Notes under the pieces: generated by a model
Databases searched by the model: none
What the model was told of the DNA's origin: nothing
The model's input: the letters and a program-made list of their open reading frames with translations, nothing else
Part shown: piece after piece, positions 8,224 through 16,062 of the stretch
How the letters are laid out: the number at the start of each line of letters is the position of its first letter
How positions within the stretch are numbered: the first letter of the stretch is position 1
Origin: Thermomonospora echinospora
GTDB lineage: Bacteria > Actinomycetota > Actinomycetes > Streptosporangiales > Streptosporangiaceae
Direction: 5' to 3'
Assembly (NCBI RefSeq): GCF_900108175.1
Contig: NZ_FNVO01000010.1
Span: 216,259-280,258 of the forward strand
DNA length: 64,000 nucleotides
Position numbers and translations under genes: made by a program

Positions 8224-9480
8224 GTGGGATTTCCGGGCGGGAAGCGCATCGCCGCTCTGGTGGCCGCCGTCGGTGTGCTGGGGGCGGGGGCCGTTCATCT
8301 GGGGACGGGAACGGCGAGCGCGGCGTTCTCCCCCCGGTCGGGGCCCGTCTTCAACAATCCCACGGGGAACACCGCCCAGCAGTACGCCATCATGCGGCAG
8401 ATCGAGCGCAACATCGACACCGCGCCCAAGGGCTCGGTCATTCGCGTCGCCGTCTACAGCATCACCCTGAACAGTTTCGCCGACAAACTCATCGCCGCGC
8501 ACCGGCGCGGGGTGTACGTGCGGTTCCTGATGGACCAGCACTCGGTGAACGGCGTCTGGCAGCGGCTGGCGTCCGCGCTGGGCACGAAGGTGAACGTGCA
8601 GACCAGCGCGAGCAGTTATGCGGCGCTGTGCTCCGGCGGCTGCATGGGCCGGTACCACGGCAAGGACGGGGCGGCGGTGGGCTCGCTGCACACGAAGTTC
8701 TTCCTGTTCTCCGGCGGCGGCAAGCCGACCGTGACCATCTCCAGCGCCAACCCGACCGCCACGCAGGCCGAGGTCGCCTGGAACAACAGCTACACGGTGG
8801 TCGGCAACAAGAGCCTCTACAACGCCTACGTCAAGAACTTCAACGACATGTCCAAGGGAGCCCTGGGCTCCTACAACCGCAATTACTACTGGACGTCCGG
8901 GGCCAATCCGAAGGCGTACTTCTGGCCGAAGTCCAAGGGCTCCAACGACACGATCCTGGGCATGCTCCAGCTCGTCACGTGCTCGAAGACCTATCCGAGC
9001 CAGGTCCGCGTCGCGATGTTCCAGTGGACCGACGGCCGGCTCCCGCTGGCCCGGCAACTGGTGAGCATGGCGGCCAAGGGCTGCCGGGTGACCGTGATCT
9101 ACACCAAGGACTCGATCTCCCCGGCCGTCCAGTCGACGCTGGCCAAGTCCAAGGTCGTGGTCCGCGACACCACGTTCGGCAGGACCCCCCAGGGTTACGC
9201 CGAGCACTACACGCACAACAAGTACCTGCTGATCGACGGCCGGTACGGCGGCACGAACGGCAGCAAGATCGTCATGACCGGCTCGGCGAACTACACGGTG
9301 AACGGGCTGTACTACAACGACGAGTCGAACCTGAAGCTCACCGGCGCCACCATGTACGCGGCCTACCTGAAGAACTTCAACGACCAGATCGCCTCCGTCC
9401 CGGCCCTGACCGCCCAGCAGCGCGCCGAGGGCCGGCTCCCGGCGATCCCCGTCGACCCCGCACAGCTCCGCGACAGCTAG
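8224..9480 (+). CDS. Secreted phospholipase D superfamily protein, copy A
   Basis: 418-aa secreted protein with a signal peptide ending near ASA-A (residues 32-34). It has two PLD half-motifs. The first, HTKFFLFSGGG (His156, Lys158), keeps H and K but has Ser where canonical HxKxxxxD has Asp. The second, HNKYLLIDGR (His331, Lys333), is canonical and followed by GSAN. So it is a plausible but asymmetric PLD active site; lipid, nucleic acid or polymer could be the substrate. GTG at 8224 has a GGGGGAGGGGG ribosome site. The second copy at 10468 has exactly the same length. Confidence 0.75.
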   Translation: MGFPGGKRIAALVAAVGVLGAGAVHLGTGTASAAFSPRSGPVFNNPTGNTAQQYAIMRQIERNIDTAPKGSVIRVAVYSITLNSFADKLIAAHRRGVYVRFLMDQHSVNGVWQRLASALGTKVNVQTSASSYAALCSGGCMGRYHGKDGAAVGSLHTKFFLFSGGGKPTVTISSANPTATQAEVAWNNSYTVVGNKSLYNAYVKNFNDMSKGALGSYNRNYYWTSGANPKAYFWPKSKGSNDTILGMLQLVTCSKTYPSQVRVAMFQWTDGRLPLARQLVSMAAKGCRVTVIYTKDSISPAVQSTLAKSKVVVRDTTFGRTPQGYAEHYTHNKYLLIDGRYGGTNGSKIVMTGSANYTVNGLYYNDESNLKLTGATMYAAYLKNFNDQIASVPALTAQQRAEGRLPAIPVDPAQLRDS

Positions 9481-9526
9481 CCCGGACCCGGCCCGGACCT
9501 ACCCTGGACCAGGCCCGGACCGTCCG

Positions 9527-10174
9527 CTACGCCGGGACCGCGGGCGGGTCCAGGGGACGGGTCAGGAGCTGTTCGCAGGACAGGGCGGCGGCGATGCGGG
9601 CGGCCAGCGGCGTGGTGGGCGGGAGGCCGCCCACCTCGCAGCGGTTGATGAGCGAGTCCGTGGTGTCGGCCGCGGCGGCGAGTTCCTCGACGCTGAGGTG
9701 GTGGCGGGCGCGCTGCAGATGGACGGCCTGGCCGAAGACGTGGGCGGCGGCGGCCTGCCGGTAGGAGTCGGCGGCCCCCGGCTCCAGCATGCGCCGGGCG
9801 CTGAGCTCGGCCCAGTTGTGGTGCTGGTCGTGGGGATGGGGGAGATGGCCCGCGCAGCGGTGCAGGGCCTGGCGGGCGCGTGCCGCCTCGGCGGCCTCGC
9901 AGATACGGGAGACGCGCCAGACGGTCAGGATGACGGTCCGGCGCTCGGGCGCGCACCAGTAGCTGAGCCCCATGGGCTCGGTGTCGAGGTAGAACCGCAT
10001 CACGTTCATGGGGTGGAAGCGGTTGCCCAGATACTGGACCCGCGGGTCGGCGCGCAGGGCGCCGTAGGCTGCGATCAAGTGCATGGCGAAGGCGACGGCC
10101 GCGAACTGCGCGGTGAGCAGCTGTTCCAGCCAGTCCGCGACCTCGGCCTCCAGCTCGATGAGACGCCGGCTCAT
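9527..10174 (-). CDS. Apparent fused HigB/RelE-like toxin and XRE antitoxin in one polypeptide
   Basis: 215 aa. Residues 1-107 (LELEAEVADWLEQL-like start, then MRFYLDTEPMGLSYWCAPERRTVILTVWRVSR and EAARARQALHRC) follow the pattern of actinomycete HigB/RelE-type mRNA interferases. Residues 119-205 (NWAELSARRM, then VHLQRARHHLSVEELAAAADTTDSLINRCEVGG) follow the antitoxin that normally sits in a separate downstream gene: a short N-terminal helix plus an XRE helix-turn-helix. The frame is continuous, with a His/Pro-rich joint at about 108-118. The HTH is imperfect (SLINRCEVGG for the usual SxISRxExG). Its role may be a self-neutralised toxin or simply a regulator; that is inference. Confidence 0.55.
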   Translation of the reverse strand: MSRRLIELEAEVADWLEQLLTAQFAAVAFAMHLIAAYGALRADPRVQYLGNRFHPMNVMRFYLDTEPMGLSYWCAPERRTVILTVWRVSRICEAAEAARARQALHRCAGHLPHPHDQHHNWAELSARRMLEPGAADSYRQAAAAHVFGQAVHLQRARHHLSVEELAAAADTTDSLINRCEVGGLPPTTPLAARIAAALSCEQLLTRPLDPPAVPA

Positions 10175-10467
10175 GAGGGCAAGGTACGCCTGATCCGCCT
10201 CCTGTCATCAGGGCATAACGGTAAGTTGTCACTCACCGGGCATTCGGCCCGTCCGTGGCATCGCCTCCCGCCGACCGCCGGCGCGCGCCTGGCGGCCCTG
10301 ATCAGGCCGCTCACCAGGCCGGACGCGCTCCCGGGACGGCCGCGCCCACCGCTTCCGGCACGCCTTTTTCCCGCCCGATTGCGGCCAAACCGGTGATCTT
10401 CCGCATTATTGGGCATTTTCCCTGTTAAAATTCTGCCTCGGTGCCGGCCATGGGGAGGGGAACGGGC
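10175..10467. promoter_or_regulatory. Divergent intergenic region with candidate -10 for PLD copy B
   Basis: The 293 bp carry promoters for the toxin-antitoxin-like gene (minus) and PLD copy B (plus). CCTGTTAAAAT at 10421-10431 matches the element upstream of copy A in sequence and distance to the start. A local AT-rich patch at 10403-10432 stands out in otherwise GC-rich DNA. Nothing else is recognised. Confidence 0.4.
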
Positions 10468-11724
10468 GTGGCCTATGGGGGCAGGTGGCGTGCCGTCGTT
10501 CCGGCGGCCGTCCTGGGACTGATCGCCGCGGGGGTCGGCCACTTCGGCACGGGAACGGCGAATGCGGCGGTGTTCGCCCCCGTCGCGGGACCGGTGTTCA
10601 ACAATCCCAAGGGGACCACGGCCCAGCAGTACGCCATCATGCGGCGGATCGAGCGTGACATCGCCACCGCCCCCCGGGGCTCAGTGATCCGCGTCGCGGT
10701 CTACAGCATCACGCTCGACAGTTTCGTCAACAAGCTCATCGCCGCGCACCGGCGCGGGGTGCACGTGCGGGTGCTGATGGACCGGCACGCCGTGAACGGC
10801 GACTGGCGGCGCCTACAGTCCGCGCTCGGCACCAGGGTGAACCTGAAGAGCAGCGCGAGCAGTTATGCGGCGCTGTGCTCCGGCGGCTGCATGGACCATT
10901 ACCACAAGAACGGCAAGGCCATCGGGTCGCTGCACTCGAAGATCTTCTTGTTCTCCGGCGGCGGCAAGCGCGTGGTGACCGTCTCCAGCGCCAATCCCAC
11001 CACCCGCCAGGCCGAGACCGCCTGGAACAACAGCTACACGGTGGTCGGCAACAAGAGCCTCTACAACGCCTACGTCAGGAACTTCAACGACATGTCCAGA
11101 GGCGCTCTGGGCTCTTACGACCACGGTTATTACTGGACGTCCGGGACCAATCCGAAGGCGTACTTCTGGCCGAAGTCCAACAGCGGCAGCGACACGATCC
11201 TGAGCATGCTCAAGCTCGTGGCCTGCTCCAAGACCCACCCGAGCCGGGTGCGCGTCGCGATGTTCCAGTGGACCGACGGTCGGCTCCCGCTCGCCCGGCA
11301 CCTGGCGAGCATGGCCGCCAGGGGCTGCCGGGTGACCGTGATCTACACCAAGGACTCCATCGACTCCTCCATCCGCTCCACCCTGGCCAAATCCAGGATC
11401 GACGTCCGCGACACCACGCACGGCACCAGGGCCGACGGCTACGCCCGGTACTACACGCACAACAAGTACCTGCTGATCGACGGCCGCTACAACGGGGTGA
11501 ACGGCCGCAGGATCGTCATGACCGGCTCGGCGAACTACACCGTCAACGGCGTTTACCACAACGACGAGTCGAACATGAGAATCCTCGGCTCGTCGGTGTA
11601 CGACGCCTATCTGAAGAACTTCAACGACCAGATCGCCGCCCTCCCGGCCACGACGGCCAGGAAGCGCGCCCAGGGCGACCTTCCGACGATCCCCCTCCAC
11701 CCCGAGGACCTCCGGGACAGCTGA
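10468..11724 (+). CDS. Secreted phospholipase D superfamily protein, copy B
   Basis: 418-aa paralogue of copy A, highly similar throughout (for example SSYAALCSGGCM and AMFQWTDGRLPLAR are shared). The first half-motif HSKIFLFSGGG again lacks the Asp; the second, HNKYLLIDGRY, is canonical with GSAN after it. The signal peptide ends near TANAA. I choose GTG 10468 because GGGGAGGGG precedes it and it gives the same protein length as copy A; upstream GTG 10441 and ATG 10450 are in frame but lack such a site. The pair looks like a tandem duplication with the fused toxin-antitoxin-like gene between them. Confidence 0.75.
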   Translation: MAYGGRWRAVVPAAVLGLIAAGVGHFGTGTANAAVFAPVAGPVFNNPKGTTAQQYAIMRRIERDIATAPRGSVIRVAVYSITLDSFVNKLIAAHRRGVHVRVLMDRHAVNGDWRRLQSALGTRVNLKSSASSYAALCSGGCMDHYHKNGKAIGSLHSKIFLFSGGGKRVVTVSSANPTTRQAETAWNNSYTVVGNKSLYNAYVRNFNDMSRGALGSYDHGYYWTSGTNPKAYFWPKSNSGSDTILSMLKLVACSKTHPSRVRVAMFQWTDGRLPLARHLASMAARGCRVTVIYTKDSIDSSIRSTLAKSRIDVRDTTHGTRADGYARYYTHNKYLLIDGRYNGVNGRRIVMTGSANYTVNGVYHNDESNMRILGSSVYDAYLKNFNDQIAALPATTARKRAQGDLPTIPLHPEDLRDS

Positions 11725-11950
11725 CCCGCCCACCGGAACACCGAGGCCGTGGCATCGGCCCGTGCCGGGTTCGTGCGGTGAGGGCGGGGACGGCGCACGA
11801 TGATTTCGTGAAAGGGCCTTCCCGCCTTGACGCCGTCACCCGCGCGACGAAGAATACGACTTCGATGTGATCCGTCGCCGGCGCCGCCCGCATCGCGTGT
11901 TCCAAAAAGAGGATACCGCCTGACCGGAATCGGGAAGAAGGGGGTCCGCG

Positions 11951-13612
11951 ATGATGAGCCTGCGGCCGGTCGAAGAGATCGTCGGCGTCGACCCGCGGTA
12001 TCACTGGGAATTCCCGCCGGCCGGGCGCGGGGAGTCGCGGCGGCGAATCCGTTCGGTGTGGTATTTCGGGCTTCCGCTCACCTCGGCGCATCGGGGCGGC
12101 CATTCCGGCGGCGGGGCCCTCATCGAGGGCGTGGACGGCCAGGAGCGCTACCGCGACGAGGGCACGGTCTATCCACATGCCGGGCTGATGGAAATGATCA
12201 CCTATCAGGCGACGTACCTGCCCGAGATCGCCTGGGCCTACCACGATCTGAGCCATGTCCCCTGGCCCCGGATCCGCGCCGCGATCGCCGCGGATCCGCC
12301 CGACGTGGCCGCGCTCAGCGTCTACACCGCGACTGCGCCGTGGGCGCTGATCGTGGCGGCCGAGATCAAACGGGTGAACCCCAATGCCGTCGTGATCTTC
12401 GGCAACGACCACGCCGGAATCCTCTACCGCGAGATACTCACCGGGACCTACGGCGGGCGGCTGGTCGATTTCGTCAGCACCGGCAACAACGGCCCGTTCA
12501 CCATGCTGGGGCTGCTGTACGCCCTGCAGGGCAGGCTGGACCTCGGCCGGGTGCCCTCGCTGGCCTACCGGCGCGGCGGCGCCGTCGTCCACCAGGCGGC
12601 GCCGACCTTCCCGCTGAACCGCCGGATCCTGCCCGACTACCGGCTGCTCGAAGACCAGCTCGAACGCCACTACGACAAGGCGTTCGCGGTCTGGTACGCC
12701 CACCACTACGAGCTCAAGCGCATGGTCACGCTGCCCCTCGACGGCGGGTGCACCTGGGGCGACAAGGCGACGCGCCGGTGCAAGCACTGCTCGATCCAGG
12801 GGCTCACGCCCAAGACCACGGACGTGGCGGCGGCCGTGCCCGTCCTGGAGGACGTGGTGGGCGGTCTGGGGGCCAACGTCTACGCGGCGGGCGACTCCAC
12901 GCTGGGCTTCTCCTCCGACCAGTGGGGCGGCGACATCACGTACCTGGACGAGCTGGCCGAGGCGTGCGCGCGTTCGCCCGTCCTGCGGCGGCACCGCTTC
13001 ATGCTGGCCTACGGCCTGGTGTACGAGTTCCTGCGGTCGGCCGAGCTGTGCCGCGGTTTCGTGCGCACCTGGAACGTGGGGCTGGAGGCGTTCGACCCCC
13101 GGCTGCTCAAGGGCGACTCCAAGGGCATCAACAAGGGGAAGGACCGGATCCACGAAGCGCTGGAACTCGCCAGGGCACTGGATTACAAACTCTACATATC
13201 AGGCATTGTCGGCCTGCCCGGAACGACGCTCGAACTGCTGAAGTCCGAGGTCGACGACTGGCTGTCCCTCGCCGAGACGTACCGCGACCAGATCACCACT
13301 GTTTCGGTCTCCCCACCGGCGGTCATTCCGGGCTCCCGAATGTACTGGGAGATGTACAACGACGATCCCCGGGTCCGCGCCGGCCATGGGGAGATCATTT
13401 CCACGTCCCGGCTCACCGAGCGGTACATCAGGCGCAACACCGAGGTCGAACCGGCCGATGTGGCGGCCGCCATGGCCGAGATCGCCCGAGGCGTGATCAC
13501 CATCGGCCGGGAGCGGGGCGGCATGAAATTCGGCGGTTACATGCTCGGCGGCACCGACACCGAGGAGACCGCCGAGTACGCCCTGCTGAACGATCTTTGC
13601 TCCCGGCTGTGA
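11951..13612 (+). CDS. Cobalamin-binding-domain radical SAM protein with CX9CX2C cluster motif
   Basis: 553 aa. Residues about 95-190 look like a B12-binding domain (DVAALSVYTATAPWALIVAAEIKRVNPNAVVIFGNDHAG), with GNDHAG where such proteins often have GGxHxS/T. The radical SAM core follows: GGCTWGDKATRRCKHCSIQG places cysteines at 267, 277 and 280, a CX9CX2C spacing rather than CX3CX2C. A glycine-rich SAM segment (VYAAGDSTLGF) and later barrel strands (YISGIVGLPGTT) are present. B12 radical SAM enzymes often methylate or rearrange unactivated carbon; the substrate here is unknown. No precursor peptide or biosynthetic set is obvious beside it. ATG 11951 and 11954 are both possible starts. Confidence 0.75.
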   Translation: MMSLRPVEEIVGVDPRYHWEFPPAGRGESRRRIRSVWYFGLPLTSAHRGGHSGGGALIEGVDGQERYRDEGTVYPHAGLMEMITYQATYLPEIAWAYHDLSHVPWPRIRAAIAADPPDVAALSVYTATAPWALIVAAEIKRVNPNAVVIFGNDHAGILYREILTGTYGGRLVDFVSTGNNGPFTMLGLLYALQGRLDLGRVPSLAYRRGGAVVHQAAPTFPLNRRILPDYRLLEDQLERHYDKAFAVWYAHHYELKRMVTLPLDGGCTWGDKATRRCKHCSIQGLTPKTTDVAAAVPVLEDVVGGLGANVYAAGDSTLGFSSDQWGGDITYLDELAEACARSPVLRRHRFMLAYGLVYEFLRSAELCRGFVRTWNVGLEAFDPRLLKGDSKGINKGKDRIHEALELARALDYKLYISGIVGLPGTTLELLKSEVDDWLSLAETYRDQITTVSVSPPAVIPGSRMYWEMYNDDPRVRAGHGEIISTSRLTERYIRRNTEVEPADVAAAMAEIARGVITIGRERGGMKFGGYMLGGTDTEETAEYALLNDLCSRL

Positions 13613-13834
13613 CACCGGATCCCGGACATCCCGGAGAATTCCGTCCGGGCCGGTGCGCGATTCCGCGAACCGATCAGTAACATTTCCGTCTCGCCTGCCG
13701 GGCGCGCACTTTCCCACCGAACTCCGGACAGCCCCCGGACGTCTTCACAATGCCACCGAATATGATGCCGCGCCGGACGGGCTCCGTCGCCCGGCCGTCA
13801 CGGCCGTTCGATCCGGAAGGGACGGTGATCTCCG

Positions 13835-14917
13835 ATGATCGCATCGGACGGTGGCCGGTTCGGCGGGAACTGGCCGCGCGGCAGGACGATCCGCACCCTC
13901 CGGCTGGGCGTCGTCCTGGCGGTGCTCATGCTCGTCGTGGTGACCATCGTGGTGCTCGTCCAGCGCGGCGGCCCGCCCACCCGCGAGGACCTGCTGGAGC
14001 AGGCGCATCTCATCGGCAAGCAGGACCTGCGCATCGGGGTCAAGAACGACCACCCGGGGATGGCGCTGTACGACCCGAAGACCAGGACCTACTCCGGCTT
14101 CGACATCGACATCGCCTACATGATCGCCGGAGACCTCGGGTTCCGCCCCAGCCAGGTGCGCTTCCTGCCCATCGAGACCGAGGACCGGGCGCGTATGCAG
14201 GCCCGGGACGCCGACGGCCGGTTCGTCACGGTGGACATGGTGGTGGCCACGTTCAGCATCACCGAGGAGCGGGAGCGGCTGCCCACGGTGAGCTTCTCGG
14301 CGCCCTACCTGCGCACCGAGCAGACCGTCATGACCCGCCAGGACGTCGAACCGGCCGAGTCGATGTCGGACTTCAGCGGGATGCGGATGTGTACCACGGC
14401 GACGTCCACCTCCACCGGCCCGGCGGCGGAGGCCAAGGTCAGGCTGGTCAGCCGCAACAGCATGAAGAAGTGCGCGGACGGCCTGCTGAGCGGGGAGTTC
14501 GACGCGGTGACCTCCGACGCCGCGATCCTGGCCGGGTTCGTCAAGCAGTACCCCGGCCGGCTGCGGCTGCACGACGTCGGGCTCGACACCCTGGAGAGCT
14601 ACGGCGTCAACACCGGGGGCAACGACGCCCTCACCAAGCTGGTGAACCTGTCGCTCTACCAGTCCCGCAACGACCCCCGGGACCGGCGCTGGGAGGACGC
14701 CTTCGACCGCAACCTGGCCGCCGAGCAGCAGGCCGCGGGCATCCAGCAGGTCGCCATCTCCGAGCAGCCCCCGGTGGAGAAGGTCGAGATCCGCCAGTGG
14801 CCGTGGGAGCGTGACAGGACCGTCGGCGCGGGCACCTTCGCCGCCCCCGCCGCGGTGCCCGTGCCACCGGCGGCGGTGACGGCGGCCGGTGCCCGGCGCG
14901 GCCCGGACGGCCGGTGA
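13835..14917 (+). CDS. Membrane-anchored family 3 solute-binding-domain protein
   Basis: 360 aa. One N-terminal membrane segment (LGVVLAVLMLVVVTIVVLV, about residues 25-43) acts as an uncleaved anchor; there is no lipobox. The rest resembles amino-acid-type solute-binding proteins: LRIGVKNDHPGMALYDPKTRTYSGFDIDIA, then VDMVVATFSITEERERLPTVSFSAPYLRTEQTV. No ABC permease or ATPase is adjacent. The gene sits 6 bp before a polytopic membrane protein, so it could be a receptor or sensor rather than a transporter part; this is inference. The C-terminus is Ala/Pro-rich. Confidence 0.7.
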   Translation: MIASDGGRFGGNWPRGRTIRTLRLGVVLAVLMLVVVTIVVLVQRGGPPTREDLLEQAHLIGKQDLRIGVKNDHPGMALYDPKTRTYSGFDIDIAYMIAGDLGFRPSQVRFLPIETEDRARMQARDADGRFVTVDMVVATFSITEERERLPTVSFSAPYLRTEQTVMTRQDVEPAESMSDFSGMRMCTTATSTSTGPAAEAKVRLVSRNSMKKCADGLLSGEFDAVTSDAAILAGFVKQYPGRLRLHDVGLDTLESYGVNTGGNDALTKLVNLSLYQSRNDPRDRRWEDAFDRNLAAEQQAAGIQQVAISEQPPVEKVEIRQWPWERDRTVGAGTFAAPAAVPVPPAAVTAAGARRGPDGR

Positions 14918-14923
14918 GGACCC

Positions 14924-15916
14924 ATGGCCGGCAACGGCGAGGCCGAGGGCGGGCAGCAGTGGCTGCTGACCCTGCTGCCCGCGTTCCCGCTGCTCCTGCT
15001 CATCATGCGGGTCTGGTACCTCAGCGGGCAGGACCCCCAGACGATGCTCGTGCTCGTCCAGAACGTCAGTCCGCTGGGGCTGGTCAGCACGCTGCTGGTG
15101 ACCCTGATGTGGTCGGTCCCGGTGGTCGTCCTCGGCTGCCGGGCGCTCGGCGCGCTGCTGCGGGTGAGCGCTCCCCGCGACGGCGGCTCCTGGCTGGTAC
15201 GGGCGAGCCGGCGCATCCCCGACTGGGTGGTGCTCGTGCTGGGGCTGCTGGCGGCCATGATCTGGCAACTGCGCTTCCTGCCGGCCCTGCTGATGCTGCT
15301 GCTGGTCGTCTTCGGGCTGGAGGTGAAGGCCCGGCGCGGCGCGGGCCGGGCCGTCTGGGCCGCCTGTGTCCTGCTGCCGCTGCTGGTCGCCGCCGCCGTG
15401 TACGCGTGGCTGGCGCCGGCGATCTGGGACGCGTTCACGCAGGACGAGGTGCTGCTCGTGCTCATGCTGGCGCTGCCTCCCGTCTGCACGCTGCTGCTCG
15501 TCGGCCCGGTCCCCGAGCGCGCCGCCCGGCCGCTGGCCCACGGGACCGCGCTGGGCGGGGCGGTGCTCGCGGCGGCGCTGGTGAGCGTGATCTTCCTGCG
15601 CGCCCCGGTGCTGCCCACCCTCGCGCTGGAGGTCGACGACACCCCCGAGGACCCCGGCCCGTCGCGGATCGTCATCGGTGAGGTGGTCTCCGTGGACGAC
15701 ACCACCACCACCGTGCTCGACGGCGGTGGCGTCCTGCGGTTCATCCCGAACGACCGGCTCGTCTCCAAGACCCTGTGCCGCCCGCCCGGCCAGCCCCCGG
15801 CCATCGACATCCGGGTCCACGGCTGGCACGTGGAACAGACGATGCTCAGCTGGCGCGCCCCGCGCCACCCGCTGGTCCCGGTCGATCCCCGCTGCCAGGG
15901 CAGAACCCTGCACTGA
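14924..15916 (+). CDS. Polytopic membrane protein of unknown function
   Basis: 330 aa with about six to eight hydrophobic segments (LLTLLPAFPLLLLIMRVWYL, LVSTLLVTLMWSVPVVVLG, WVVLVLGLLAAMIW and others), then a soluble C-terminal region of about 95 residues that may form a small beta domain (GEVVSVDDTTTTVLDGGGVLRFIPNDRL). I do not recognise the family. It follows the anchored binding protein by 6 bp and is likely co-transcribed, suggesting a joint envelope function. Confidence 0.6.
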   Translation: MAGNGEAEGGQQWLLTLLPAFPLLLLIMRVWYLSGQDPQTMLVLVQNVSPLGLVSTLLVTLMWSVPVVVLGCRALGALLRVSAPRDGGSWLVRASRRIPDWVVLVLGLLAAMIWQLRFLPALLMLLLVVFGLEVKARRGAGRAVWAACVLLPLLVAAAVYAWLAPAIWDAFTQDEVLLVLMLALPPVCTLLLVGPVPERAARPLAHGTALGGAVLAAALVSVIFLRAPVLPTLALEVDDTPEDPGPSRIVIGEVVSVDDTTTTVLDGGGVLRFIPNDRLVSKTLCRPPGQPPAIDIRVHGWHVEQTMLSWRAPRHPLVPVDPRCQGRTLH

Positions 15917-16022
15917 CAGCCTGCATCGACCGTACGCCGGCCGTCGCAGAGACGAGGCGAACCACCTGGAGCCAGGTACGCGGGGACCTGCCTGGGAGGA
16001 GCGGCAGAAGCTTGGGGGCCGG

Positions 16023-16051
16023 GGACGCCCCCGGAAGGACCAGGGGCGTCC
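16023..16051. terminator. Hairpin between convergent genes
   Basis: Perfect 9-bp arms GGACGCCCC (16023-16031) and GGGGCGTCC (16043-16051), flanked by extra G/C pairing, lie between the membrane-protein gene (plus) and the GH13 gene (minus). It can terminate both. Confidence 0.6.
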
Positions 16052-16062
16052 GGGGGAGAGGG

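Noticed and set aside
11725..11950. RiPP precursor for the radical SAM protein
   Set aside because: No short frame here has a ribosome site and a plausible core; the visible frames are shadows.
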